Shown: one piece after another, positions 26,930 through 34,865 of the stretch
Layout of the letters: each line of letters begins with the position of its first letter
Position numbering within the stretch: position 1 is the first letter of the stretch
Assembly (NCBI GenBank): GCA_036396795.1
Contig: DASWKF010000091.1
Location: 1 to 64,000, forward strand
Length of the DNA stretch: 64,000 nt
Source: JAHEEM01 sp036396795
GTDB taxonomy: Bacteria > Pseudomonadota > Gammaproteobacteria > Steroidobacterales > Rariloculaceae
Reading direction: 5' to 3'
The notes under the pieces: model-generated
What the model saw: the letters and a program-made list of their open reading frames with translations, nothing else
Database searches by the model: none
Told to the model about the DNA's origin: nothing
Translations under genes and position numbers: made by a program

Positions 26930-28108
26930 CTAGTTTTTCTGGGCCATGAGATCGACGAACGCCACCTCCTTGTGCATGGCGCCCCAGTGGGATGCACTCT
27001 TGCCGATCGCGTCCGGATTTCGCCCCACCTCGCGGCTCTTGTCGATCGTCTGCGCGACGAGCCTCGATCCCGTCTCGTGCCAGCGGTTCAGCACGGCCTT
27101 GAAGCCGCCGCGCCAGCCAACCTGCCCCGTCTTCGGGTTGTCTTCCACCATCCAACGAAACGCCGCGAGGATGGGATAGAGCGCTCCGCGGGCCAATCTC
27201 TCGGTGGATCGGGTCTGCAGGAACACGAATTCGTGCGGCTTTTTCTTCGCCTTTTCAATGAGCTCGGGCGCTCGCTCGTCGGAACGCTCGCAGAGTACCG
27301 GAAACTCGAGCTGTATCGTGTCGTGCAGCGTCAGGATGTCCTTGACGATCGGCCGAAGCCGCCGATAGGCCTTACCCTCATTGGATTTGAAATCCTCTTC
27401 GAAGCTGCTTAGGACGACGGGTTTCTTCTCGTAGGTGACCACCGGATGTGCCGATCCGCTGTTCGGGTAGGCAATGGTATTGAAGCAGGTGATGGCGCAA
27501 AGTATGTCACGCACGTCGCATGCGGCGCGTTCGTTTTCCGACCAGGCGATTGATTTGAAATAGCTCTCGTTCTTGAGCTCGTCCTTGAGCCACTGCAGCG
27601 CATCCGTCAAGCTCGAAAGATTGTTGGACTGTGACTGCATCGAGGCATTGAGCCCGAGCGAGATCTCGAGTATCCAGTCGTCCGGAAGGCCTGTGAGAAT
27701 TTCTACCTTGACGTATTGCTGGCGCGGCAGCTCGATGTTCGGATTGCGCTGAGCCTCGTTGATCAGTTGATAGGTGTGGTAGCCGTCGACCACGCCATGC
27801 CCGGGACCGATTTCCACCTCGTACTCGTCCTCGTCGATCTTCCGCACATCCTTGGCGAAAATCGTGATGCCGCTGTTCTTGAGATGAAAGGTGCCCGGCG
27901 TGCAGTCGATATCCAGGAGGCTGGCCTGAACTTCCTTGTAGATGTCCCAGCGGGTGCTCGGATTTCTCGGTCCGGGCTCCAGCGAGATGCCGGCAGGGAG
28001 CTCGGCGATTGAAACGAAGAAGATGTGCCGTTCCGAGCCGTGAGTCGAGTTGAACGAAGGGTCGGGGAGACGGCGCGCGAACCGCGGTTTGAAGACGAAG
28101 GTGTTCAC
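26930..28108 (-). CDS. AIPR-family protein (possible phage-defence related)
   Basis: 392 residues, cytoplasmic, with no signal or membrane segment. The AIPR core is recognisable: FHLKNSGITIFAKDV (the N-x-G-I-T-I motif), then HGVVDGYHTYQLINEA, equivalent to the usual V-N-G-x-Q-T segment, and the later region ILEISLGLNASMQSQS. The family is named after abortive-infection phage-resistance proteins, and some members are parts of defence systems, but the biochemical role is not settled. The GTG at 28108 follows GGAGAG at 4 bases; a TTG at 28120 is the alternative. It stands alone between a DUF6152 gene and a barrel protein and no other defence gene was seen. A palindrome lies 76 bases upstream. 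Confidence 0.72.
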   Translation of the reverse strand: MNTFVFKPRFARRLPDPSFNSTHGSERHIFFVSIAELPAGISLEPGPRNPSTRWDIYKEVQASLLDIDCTPGTFHLKNSGITIFAKDVRKIDEDEYEVEIGPGHGVVDGYHTYQLINEAQRNPNIELPRQQYVKVEILTGLPDDWILEISLGLNASMQSQSNNLSSLTDALQWLKDELKNESYFKSIAWSENERAACDVRDILCAITCFNTIAYPNSGSAHPVVTYEKKPVVLSSFEEDFKSNEGKAYRRLRPIVKDILTLHDTIQLEFPVLCERSDERAPELIEKAKKKPHEFVFLQTRSTERLARGALYPILAAFRWMVEDNPKTGQVGWRGGFKAVLNRWHETGSRLVAQTIDKSREVGRNPDAIGKSASHWGAMHKEVAFVDLMAQKN

Positions 28109-28183
28109 ACTGCTCTCCAAAGTTAGCCATGACCAGGCTACTCGACACCATGCCCGAGTCCACGAGCTGGCTTTGCAATAGTA

Positions 28184-28196
28184 CTACCAGTGGTAG
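28184..28196. promoter_or_regulatory. Perfect palindrome upstream of AIPR gene
   Basis: CTACCA-G-TGGTAG is a perfect inverted repeat in the 137-base gap upstream of the AIPR gene and downstream of the barrel-protein stop. It could be an operator for a dimeric regulator. Confidence 0.45.
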
Positions 28197-28245
28197 GGTT
28201 GGTGGGTGACCGCGTTCACAGTCGGGCCGCCGAGACCCTCTATGC

Positions 28246-30477
28246 TCAGAACCGGAAGGTATAGTTGAGCTTCACGCTCAAGTCGGAAAACGACGAGTGG
28301 AAGCTGTTGTCCTTGTCGAGGTCCTGTAAGTTGTGATTGAGCACCAGGAATCCCTCCTGTCCGGCCCGCGGAATCCAGTGCAGGCGGCTGTTGATTCCCA
28401 AAAGCTCGGACACGTTGTCGTACTGAATCAGGTTGACCCACGACAGGCGTGAGGAAAATATCACCTCTGTGCTCAGCCCCAGCAGCCGCGTGACGAACTC
28501 GCCACCGGGCAGGCTGATATCGTTCCAGTCATAGTTGAGACCCATCTGGAAGCTCGACGACCGGCGCCAAGTGACGCTGCCGCCGAGGTTGCGCCGCGAG
28601 CCGTCGAAGAAATCCCCGTCCCTGTAGGTCATTTCTCCCGAGAAGGTACGATAGCTCGCAGTGGACACCGTCACGGAGATCTCGTCGAACGAGTAGTCGC
28701 CGATAGGTACTGCGACCTCCCTCGACTCGTCCTCATAGATACTGAAAGCTTCGCCGACGACCTCCCTGTTGGCATGGTAGCGGAGCACGAATTCGTCCTC
28801 GGATTGCGTTTCGAGCTCCAGCAGGCGCCCGACGATGGTCTCCGACTGTAGACCGCCGTCCAGAAAAGTGATCCGCTGGAGGTCCACGCCACCGAAGGCG
28901 GAAAGAACGAAGTCGCCGTTCAAGAAATGCGTGTAGCCCAGGTTGGCGGTCACGTCGCGAATGTTGGACCGGTTCACGAAGCCGAGCGCCGGCTTGAAGT
29001 TCTCCTCGATCTCCTTGAGCGCGACACTGCCGCGCAAGCCGGTGTTGTTGGGCATGCCGATGCCCAATCCGAACGAGGAATCTTCGCCCGTCAGCCCTTC
29101 GGTGTCGCTCCGCTGATACCAGGCATCGCCCTCGAGCACGCGCCCTCCGGGAAAACGCGTGTTCAAGTAGCGAAAATCCGCACCGACGACCGAGTTGTCC
29201 AGATTGGAGTTTGGATCGCCGTCGGTAATGATGAAGCCGAGCGAAGATTCCTCGAGCACGTTGGCGTTGATGCGGCTCACGAAGATGTCGCTTTCCTCGA
29301 CGTCCTGAAATTCGTCCTGGCGCATCGCCAGCGTGCCGATGGAGAACCGGCCGACTCGGCCGCTGAGCTTGCCGCCGTACTCGAGATCCACCGGCGTGCC
29401 GGCGCTGCTCAGGCCCAGACGCCTCGAGAAGAAGGGGCGGCCGTTCTCGCGTGTCGCTTGCGAGCTCGCCGTGTCGTTGCCGAAGTTTCGCCCGCCGATA
29501 CGGCCGAAGTCGAACAGGTCGGCGTCGTTGAGAAAGAAATCGCGTTTCTCGGGGAAAAACAGGCTGAAGCGCGTCAAATTCACCTGGCGGTCGTCGACCT
29601 CGGCCGCCGAGAAATCGGTGTTGATCGTGAGCGAGGCATTCAGCGAAGGCGTCACCCGATAGAAAACATCCAGGGACGGGTTGGTCTCGGAGTCGGTCGT
29701 CGACGGCTCGTAGGTTTTCTGCTGGCTCACGGCGATCGAAGGCACCACGTCGAGACCCAGACCCGGATCGAGCCCGCTGAAGCCTGCGACTCGCCCCACG
29801 ATGCTGGGATTGTAGCTGCGGTTGCGCGAAACCCAGACGTTCTCTTCGCCGCGGCGCCGAATCGCCCTTGCGAAGTTGAATCCCCAGGTATCGATGCTCG
29901 GATCGAACGGCAAGGTCTTGAACGGGATCACCATCTCGAACGTCCAACCTTGCTCGTCGATTCGGCTCTCGACTTCCCAGATCACACTCCATTCGGCATT
30001 CGTCTGGCTGACGTTCTGATAGAGCATGTCGTGGCGCACGCCGTTCGCGTTGGTTTCGAAGCGATAGCCGCCGCGTCCGGTGTTGAACGGATCGATGATC
30101 ACGGCGAGGCGATCGTCGGCGCCCAGGCGTTGATTGTGCCGCAGGGTGCTCGCGGCGATCTGCTCGGGCTCGCTATCCCATAGACGCGCGCCTACATAGA
30201 GCGCGTCATCGTCATAGAGCAGATAGATCTCCGTGCGTTCCGACGGCTGCGCGCCATTGCCCGGGCGGATCTGATGAAAATCGTCGATCACCCGGGCTTG
30301 TTGCCAGACTTCGTCATCGAGCCTGCCGTCGATCACCGGCGCCGTGGCCGTGCGCGTTGCCTGAGCGAACTTCGCTTGCTCCGGCCCGCCCGGTTGAGCG
30401 AAAACGTCCGGGCCCAGCAGCGCGAGGCCGCAACCTGCGAGTACGGGGGTAAGCCCGAATCTGTCCGTAAAGCCCAT
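28246..30477 (-). CDS. CBM9-like and DUF5916 outer-membrane-associated protein
   Basis: 743 residues. A signal peptide (start at the ATG 30477) leads to a carbohydrate-binding-9-like domain at about 40-200, seen in APVIDGRLDDEVWQQA and YLLYDDDALYVGARLWDSEP. The larger C-terminal part (about 220-743) is DUF5916-type, with FSLFFPEKRDFFLNDADLF, the most conserved stretch, and long alternating strands ending in VKLNYTFRF, an outer-membrane-barrel type end. These proteins are frequent in bacteria that degrade polymers or complex lipids and may bind or pass hydrophobic or saccharide ligands; function is not proven. A longer open frame upstream to 30549 lacks a signal and is rejected. No close partner gene is seen on its strand. 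Confidence 0.85.
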   Translation of the reverse strand: MGFTDRFGLTPVLAGCGLALLGPDVFAQPGGPEQAKFAQATRTATAPVIDGRLDDEVWQQARVIDDFHQIRPGNGAQPSERTEIYLLYDDDALYVGARLWDSEPEQIAASTLRHNQRLGADDRLAVIIDPFNTGRGGYRFETNANGVRHDMLYQNVSQTNAEWSVIWEVESRIDEQGWTFEMVIPFKTLPFDPSIDTWGFNFARAIRRRGEENVWVSRNRSYNPSIVGRVAGFSGLDPGLGLDVVPSIAVSQQKTYEPSTTDSETNPSLDVFYRVTPSLNASLTINTDFSAAEVDDRQVNLTRFSLFFPEKRDFFLNDADLFDFGRIGGRNFGNDTASSQATRENGRPFFSRRLGLSSAGTPVDLEYGGKLSGRVGRFSIGTLAMRQDEFQDVEESDIFVSRINANVLEESSLGFIITDGDPNSNLDNSVVGADFRYLNTRFPGGRVLEGDAWYQRSDTEGLTGEDSSFGLGIGMPNNTGLRGSVALKEIEENFKPALGFVNRSNIRDVTANLGYTHFLNGDFVLSAFGGVDLQRITFLDGGLQSETIVGRLLELETQSEDEFVLRYHANREVVGEAFSIYEDESREVAVPIGDYSFDEISVTVSTASYRTFSGEMTYRDGDFFDGSRRNLGGSVTWRRSSSFQMGLNYDWNDISLPGGEFVTRLLGLSTEVIFSSRLSWVNLIQYDNVSELLGINSRLHWIPRAGQEGFLVLNHNLQDLDKDNSFHSSFSDLSVKLNYTFRF

Positions 30478-30582
30478 GCTTGCTGATTCGATCCAGAGGC
30501 GAGTTGCAGCACTTATGATATCGCAGGCGGACCGAAGGAGCGCGTGCAAGACCGCCGTGAAGCCGCCGGAGCAGTCAGCGTC

Positions 30583-31197
30583 CTAGGCCGGTGAAAACAG
30601 CGCTTCTATCAATGTTCTGTAGAGCCGCAATTGCCGCGCCGTGAGCTCCGGCTCGTTCAGCGATTTCGACAAGATGAAAGCGCCCTCGATGATCGACATG
30701 AAGGCGTCGGCGAGCGCGCCTCGATCGACGGCTCGCCGCGGCGGATACGTGTGCTCGATGTCTTCGATCAGTTTCGTCAGCTCCCCTCTGGAAAACAGGA
30801 ACTCCTCGTTGAGGATTTGCAGCACTTCATCATCGAACTGTTGAAGCTCGTAAATGTAGGACGCAAGCAGGCAGCCCGGATAGGGCTCGGTCAGACCCTC
30901 GAACAGCTCCTCGTACAAGCCCACGAGGAGCAAGAGCTGTTGCAAGGGATCGTTGCTGAGCTTCTTCGCCCGCGAGAAATTGCTCTTGAATAGGGCGATC
31001 CCTTCGTCCGCGTACCGCCTGATCAGCGTTTTCGCAAGATCGTTCTTACTTTTGAAGTGATGAAAGAACGCGCCTTTGGTCAGTCCGAGGCTGCCGATCA
31101 ACTGATCCAGCGACAGTCCGGCGTAACCGCGGTCGAGTATCAGCTGCTGGGCCGTGTCGAGGATCCGGGCTTTGGTCTCAGCGCCTTTCTTGGACAT
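30583..31197 (-). CDS. TetR family repressor
   Basis: 204 residues. An N-terminal helix-turn-helix domain (about 8-55) reads ETKARILDTAQQLI and LDQLIGSLGLTKGAFFHHFKSK, the classic TetR recognition helix pattern. The C-terminal half is alpha-helical and would bind a small ligand. It is divergent from the sterol-desaturase-like hydroxylase at 31404, and three ATAC-N6-GTAT sites lie in the shared gap, one of them 15 bases before its own ATG, so it probably represses both itself and the hydroxylase. The inducer is likely a lipid or fatty-acid-like compound given its target, but this is inference. Confidence 0.92.
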   Translation of the reverse strand: MSKKGAETKARILDTAQQLILDRGYAGLSLDQLIGSLGLTKGAFFHHFKSKNDLAKTLIRRYADEGIALFKSNFSRAKKLSNDPLQQLLLLVGLYEELFEGLTEPYPGCLLASYIYELQQFDDEVLQILNEEFLFSRGELTKLIEDIEHTYPPRRAVDRGALADAFMSIIEGAFILSKSLNEPELTARQLRLYRTLIEALFSPA

Positions 31198-31211
31198 GGC
31201 TCGATGATAAC

Positions 31212-31225
31212 ATACTGACGAGTAT
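31212..31225. promoter_or_regulatory. TetR operator candidate, site 1
   Basis: ATAC-TGACGA-GTAT, an inverted repeat 15 bases upstream of the tetR start, placed to block its own promoter. The same arms recur at two further sites in this gap. Confidence 0.65.
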
Positions 31226-31303
31226 CTGTGGATCTCCGGTTCGCTGTCTCGGGCCGTTAGACGTATCTACTTAATCTTACTGACATGTTCTCATGAATAA
31301 AAC

Positions 31304-31317
31304 ATACTAAATGGTAT
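31304..31317. promoter_or_regulatory. TetR operator candidate, site 2
   Basis: ATAC-TAAATG-GTAT, directly touching the -35 TTGACA of the hydroxylase promoter. The flanking AAC before ATAC is also shared with the other two sites. Confidence 0.65.
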
Positions 31318-31346
31318 TGACATGGGTGGGTGGGCGCCGGTAGAGT
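31317..31346 (+). promoter_or_regulatory. Promoter of sterol-desaturase-like gene
   Basis: A perfect -35 TTGACA at 31317-31322, an 18-base spacer and TAGAGT at 31341-31346 as -10. RNA would start near 31353, between operators 2 and 3, giving a leader of about 50 bases. Confidence 0.6.
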
Positions 31347-31353
31347 AATAAAC

Positions 31354-31367
31354 ATACCGACTAGTAT
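31354..31367. promoter_or_regulatory. TetR operator candidate, site 3
   Basis: ATAC-CGACTA-GTAT, lying at the predicted transcription start of the hydroxylase gene, where a bound repressor would block initiation. Confidence 0.65.
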
Positions 31368-31403
31368 TGTTTTTTCTCAATCACCGCAGAAGAGGAGACC
31401 GCC

Positions 31404-32177
31404 ATGCTCGAGCTCGTGCAAACCATGACGATGGCGCTGATACCGGGGTTCTTACTGTTGGATTTCTTCGTTCAGCGGCACCGCTACAAGCGAACCAAGG
31501 GCTGGCGCCTGCGCGGTTTCTTGGTGACCGCCGCAATCTTCGTCTTCAGCGGCCAAGTCGCCGCATTCTGGGGCTTCGTGTTCGACGGCCACAGCCTTTT
31601 CGACGGCAGCAAGCTCGGTATGCTCAGCGGCGCCGTCGTCGGTGTCCTCGTCTATGAGCTATGCCACTACTGGTATCATCGCGCCGCTCACGAATGGACC
31701 TGGCTCTGGCGCGCGGGTCACCAGATGCACCACAGCGCCGAAAGCTTGGACGCGTTCGGGGCCTACTATCTGCACCCCTTGGATGCGGCGCTGTTCACGA
31801 GCTTGAGCAGCGTAGTCTTCTTCCCGCTGCTGGGGCTGAGCGTCGAAGCGGCCGTGATCGGTGCGCTTTTCCTGACCTTCAACGCGATGTTTCAACACGC
31901 CAACATCCGCACGCCGCATTGGCTCGGCTATCTCATTCAACGGCCTGAGAGCCACAACGTCCATCACGGACTGCATCGCAATAACTACGCCGACCTGCCG
32001 ATCATGGACATGCTGTTCGGGACGTTCCGCAATCCGCGCGCGCTGGAGAATGAGGCATGCGGATTCTATCTCGGGGCGTCGAGCCGCATCTTGGAGATGC
32101 TTTTCGGTGTGGACGTGTCGAAGCCGAAAGACCAGCAGCGACGCCTGCACAAGGCCGTGCTGACGGACGCCGGCTAG
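31404..32177 (+). CDS. Sterol desaturase / fatty acid hydroxylase family membrane protein
   Basis: 257 residues with four hydrophobic segments. The di-iron histidine boxes are all present: HYWYHRAAH (H-x3-H-type), HQMHHSAE (H-x2-HH) and, near the end, HNVHHGLHRN (H-x2-HH), with an extra histidine in HANIRTPH between. The family uses iron and oxygen to hydroxylate or desaturate lipids or sterol-like compounds in the membrane. AGAGGAG precedes the ATG. Three operator copies and a strong promoter upstream show tight control by the divergent TetR, fitting an inducible lipid-modifying enzyme. The true substrate is unknown. Confidence 0.9.
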   Translation: MLELVQTMTMALIPGFLLLDFFVQRHRYKRTKGWRLRGFLVTAAIFVFSGQVAAFWGFVFDGHSLFDGSKLGMLSGAVVGVLVYELCHYWYHRAAHEWTWLWRAGHQMHHSAESLDAFGAYYLHPLDAALFTSLSSVVFFPLLGLSVEAAVIGALFLTFNAMFQHANIRTPHWLGYLIQRPESHNVHHGLHRNNYADLPIMDMLFGTFRNPRALENEACGFYLGASSRILEMLFGVDVSKPKDQQRRLHKAVLTDAG

Positions 32178-32282
32178 CCGATTCCGCCGAGCTGCATGGG
32201 TCGGTCGGGAAACGGGCAGCCTCGTTGTTGACGGCGGCACCGGTGAATGGTCTAGTTATCACGAACCGGAAGAGCAGCAGAA

Positions 32283-33827
32283 GTGACCGCAGAAGACGAC
32301 GTAAACAGCCGCGACGATGCACTACCAGGCCTCTCGGATGCGGCGAAAGCCGAGGGGCCGACCGTTACCCGGAGACGCATCTTGCAGGGGGCCGGCGGGT
32401 CGATCGCCGCGGCGACCCTGCTGAAGCCCGCAAGCGCGTCGGCGCAGCCCGCGGCGGGGACCGGCACGTCGCGTCAAGCCGACCTCACCGGACGACTGGC
32501 GCGTTACATGACCGCGGCACGCGGCCTGGAATTGCCGGAAGCCGTGACGCTTGCGGCCAAGCACCGGATCCTCGATACCTTCAGCGCCATCGTTTCGGGC
32601 GCCAAGCTCAAGCCCGGCGAGGTCGCCGTCGACTATGTACGGGCGCAGGGAGGTTCACCCGAAGCCAGCGTCGCGACGACGAATATCATGACGACCGCGG
32701 TCAATGCGGCGCTCGCGAACGCCATGTTCGGTCACGCCGATGAGACCGACGACTTCCATCCGCACACGAAGGCGCATCCCGGTTGCGCCGTCGTGCCCGC
32801 GGCGCTGGCCATGGGGGAGCGCGAGAACAGCTCCGGGCTGGATTTTCTCCGCGCGGTCACGCTGGGTTACGACTGCTGCTGCCGGCTGCTGATGGCGCTC
32901 GGTCCGGACTTGGTGCGCGCGAATCACAGGAGCGCCGAGGGCTACAGCTCCACCTTCGGCGCGGCTGCGGCAGCGGCTTGTGTCGCGGGTTTCGACGAGC
33001 TGCACATGCGTTACGCGATCTCCTATGCCGTGCAGCAGGTATCGGGCGTGTGGAGCTGGGTGCGCGACGTCGAGCACATCGAGAAGGCGTTCGATTTCAG
33101 CGGCATGGGGGCACGCAACGGGGTCGCGACCGCCACGATGATCCAGGCGGGCTTCAGCGGCGTTACCGATGCCCTGGACGGTGAGCATAACTTCATCGAC
33201 GCGCTCTCTTCCGAACCGCAGCCCGAGGAGTTCGTGGCCGATCTCGGCAGCCGATTCTACGTCGAGGAAACCGCCATCAAGACCTACCCGGTGGGTTATC
33301 CGATCCAGTCCCCGCTGGCGGCTTTTTTCGCCCTCAGGGACGAGCATGGCCTGCGGGCCGACAACGTGCAGCACATGCGCGTGCGCCTTCCCGCCGACGG
33401 CGCGCGCATCGTCGACAATCGAACGATGCCCGACATCAACTGCCAGCACATTCTCGCCGTCGCGCTCGTCGACGGGTTCATCGACTTCGAGAACAGTCAT
33501 TCGTTCGAGCGCATGAGCGATCCGGCGATCGTCGCCGCCAAGTCCCGCATCGAGCTGATCGCCGACGATTCCCTGGTCGTCATCGACGCGCCGCGCAGCG
33601 GTGATGTCGAGGTTACTCTGACGGACGGACGCAGCGTCAGCCTGTTCGTCAGCCACGCGCCGGGCACGCCGGAGAATCCTCTGGATACGGCGGGCGTGAA
33701 CGCGAAGGCGCGCAGCCTCATGGCGCCCGTGCTCGGCGGGGACCGCACCGCGGGACTGATCGAGCGAATCAACGAGCTCGAAGCGCTTCCGAGCGTTCGT
33801 GACCTGCGGCAGTACCTCGTGCTCTAA
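32283..33827 (+). CDS. MmgE/PrpD family protein with Tat-like signal
   Basis: 514 residues. Before the MmgE/PrpD domain (from about 60) lies an N-terminal part with TRRRILQGAGG, a Tat-like motif, and AASASAQ-like cut region, so it may be exported, which is unusual because the related 2-methylcitrate dehydratase is cytoplasmic. Domain features are the HRILDTFSAIVSGAKL start and the ANAMFGHADETDDFHPHTKAHPG loop, equal to the H-x-x-D-D-x-x-D active-site region, and KTYPVGYPIQSP. It probably acts as a dehydratase or isomerase on a tricarboxylic or similar acid. GTG at 32283 is used, and an SD-like AGCAGAA is weak. It may share a transcript with the hydroxylase, 105 bases upstream. Confidence 0.85.
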   Translation: MTAEDDVNSRDDALPGLSDAAKAEGPTVTRRRILQGAGGSIAAATLLKPASASAQPAAGTGTSRQADLTGRLARYMTAARGLELPEAVTLAAKHRILDTFSAIVSGAKLKPGEVAVDYVRAQGGSPEASVATTNIMTTAVNAALANAMFGHADETDDFHPHTKAHPGCAVVPAALAMGERENSSGLDFLRAVTLGYDCCCRLLMALGPDLVRANHRSAEGYSSTFGAAAAAACVAGFDELHMRYAISYAVQQVSGVWSWVRDVEHIEKAFDFSGMGARNGVATATMIQAGFSGVTDALDGEHNFIDALSSEPQPEEFVADLGSRFYVEETAIKTYPVGYPIQSPLAAFFALRDEHGLRADNVQHMRVRLPADGARIVDNRTMPDINCQHILAVALVDGFIDFENSHSFERMSDPAIVAAKSRIELIADDSLVVIDAPRSGDVEVTLTDGRSVSLFVSHAPGTPENPLDTAGVNAKARSLMAPVLGGDRTAGLIERINELEALPSVRDLRQYLVL

Positions 33828-33846
33828 ACGCCGCGCCGGGCTCTTG

Positions 33847-34851
33847 TCATGGTTGGGTGAATACTCTGGAGATTTCCGGATCACAGTTGTATTGGTAGAG
33901 CCGCAGGCCCGGCGCGTACTGCCATTCGAGCCGACCCTCGAAGGGCTCCGCCAGATACACGGGGTCTTCGAGAAGCACGTCGATCACGAGCCCCGTGCCG
34001 TCCTCGCTCAGCACGTAGCGCTCGACGACGTGCTTCTCGGGGCTCGATGGCACGCTTTGGCCGTTGGCCGATGGATGCTCGGCGAACAGCCTCGTATCGA
34101 CGACGAGCGTGCCGTCTTCCCACCGGCCGATCGAGTGCCCCTGATTGCTGAGCTCGCCGTCTTCGGGATGCTGCCGTGCGTCCATGTGCACGGTCCGCAC
34201 CACGTCGAAGAACTCGTTGCGAATGGTCACGATCTCCGCGCCGATCTCGATCTCGCTCAGGTACAAGAACGCAGCCGTAATGATTCCGGGAGCCGGCGGC
34301 CCGACGCAGCTCGCTACCGGGTTGTCCCGACGAAAATCGTATTGCTCTCGAGCTGCCGTCCCGACCGGCGTCAGCGGCGTCGCGTTGAGCGCTTGGTTGA
34401 AGCTCACGATCGTTTCCGATCGCCCGCTCCAGACGCCGTTAAGTGTCGAGGCACGGACATGCGGTTGCTCGGGGGTGCCGTCGTGCTGCGCCAGTACCGT
34501 GCCGTCGGCCTTCGTCATCGACAGCAGGATTGCCCGGAGCCGCCCCGGCTGCTTGTCCCGGTGCGCGCGGACGGTCACGACGTCGCCGGGGACCAGCGAT
34601 TCCGGTGTCCAGCCACTGCGGACCATGATGGGCGTCGCGCCGGTTTCCACTAGCCACTCGGCGGGCTCGCCGCTTCCATCGGCCACGGACACGCCTATGT
34701 ACACGTGCGGGTTTCTCCAGCCGTAGCGTGTCACGGTGCCCTCGAAGGCCACGACGGTCTCGGCGTCGTAGGCCGCCTCGCTGTGGTGGGCCGGGGCAGG
34801 GGAAGCGACGCAGGCACCCAGCGCGACCGTTAGCATCAATCGACGTGTCAA
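33847..34851 (-). CDS. Exported DUF6152-type protein with C-terminal extension
   Basis: 334 residues. The signal peptide is cut at SPAPA, so the mature protein starts HHSEAAYD. The first 110 residues form a DUF6152 domain (VAFEGTVTRYGWRNPHVYIGV, SGWTPESLVPGDVVTVRAHR). The remaining 210 residues form a second domain, with GHSIGRWEDGTLVVDT, shared with the neighbour at 34866 and typical of DUF6152 fusion proteins in environmental proteobacteria. Function is unknown. The TTG at 34851 is chosen because AGGAGG lies 6 bases upstream and because it gives MTRRLMLTVALG, a good signal peptide; the internal ATG at 34836 lacks an RBS. It lies 14 bases after the paralogue. Confidence 0.85.
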   Translation of the reverse strand: MTRRLMLTVALGACVASPAPAHHSEAAYDAETVVAFEGTVTRYGWRNPHVYIGVSVADGSGEPAEWLVETGATPIMVRSGWTPESLVPGDVVTVRAHRDKQPGRLRAILLSMTKADGTVLAQHDGTPEQPHVRASTLNGVWSGRSETIVSFNQALNATPLTPVGTAAREQYDFRRDNPVASCVGPPAPGIITAAFLYLSEIEIGAEIVTIRNEFFDVVRTVHMDARQHPEDGELSNQGHSIGRWEDGTLVVDTRLFAEHPSANGQSVPSSPEKHVVERYVLSEDGTGLVIDVLLEDPVYLAEPFEGRLEWQYAPGLRLYQYNCDPEISRVFTQP

Positions 34852-34857
34852 GAAGAA

Positions 34858-34863
34858 CCTCCT
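34858..34863 (-). promoter_or_regulatory. Strong ribosome binding site deciding a TTG start
   Basis: AGGAGG on the minus strand lies 6 bases before the TTG at 34851 and supports this rare start for the DUF6152-type protein. Confidence 0.7.
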
Positions 34864-34865
34864 GT

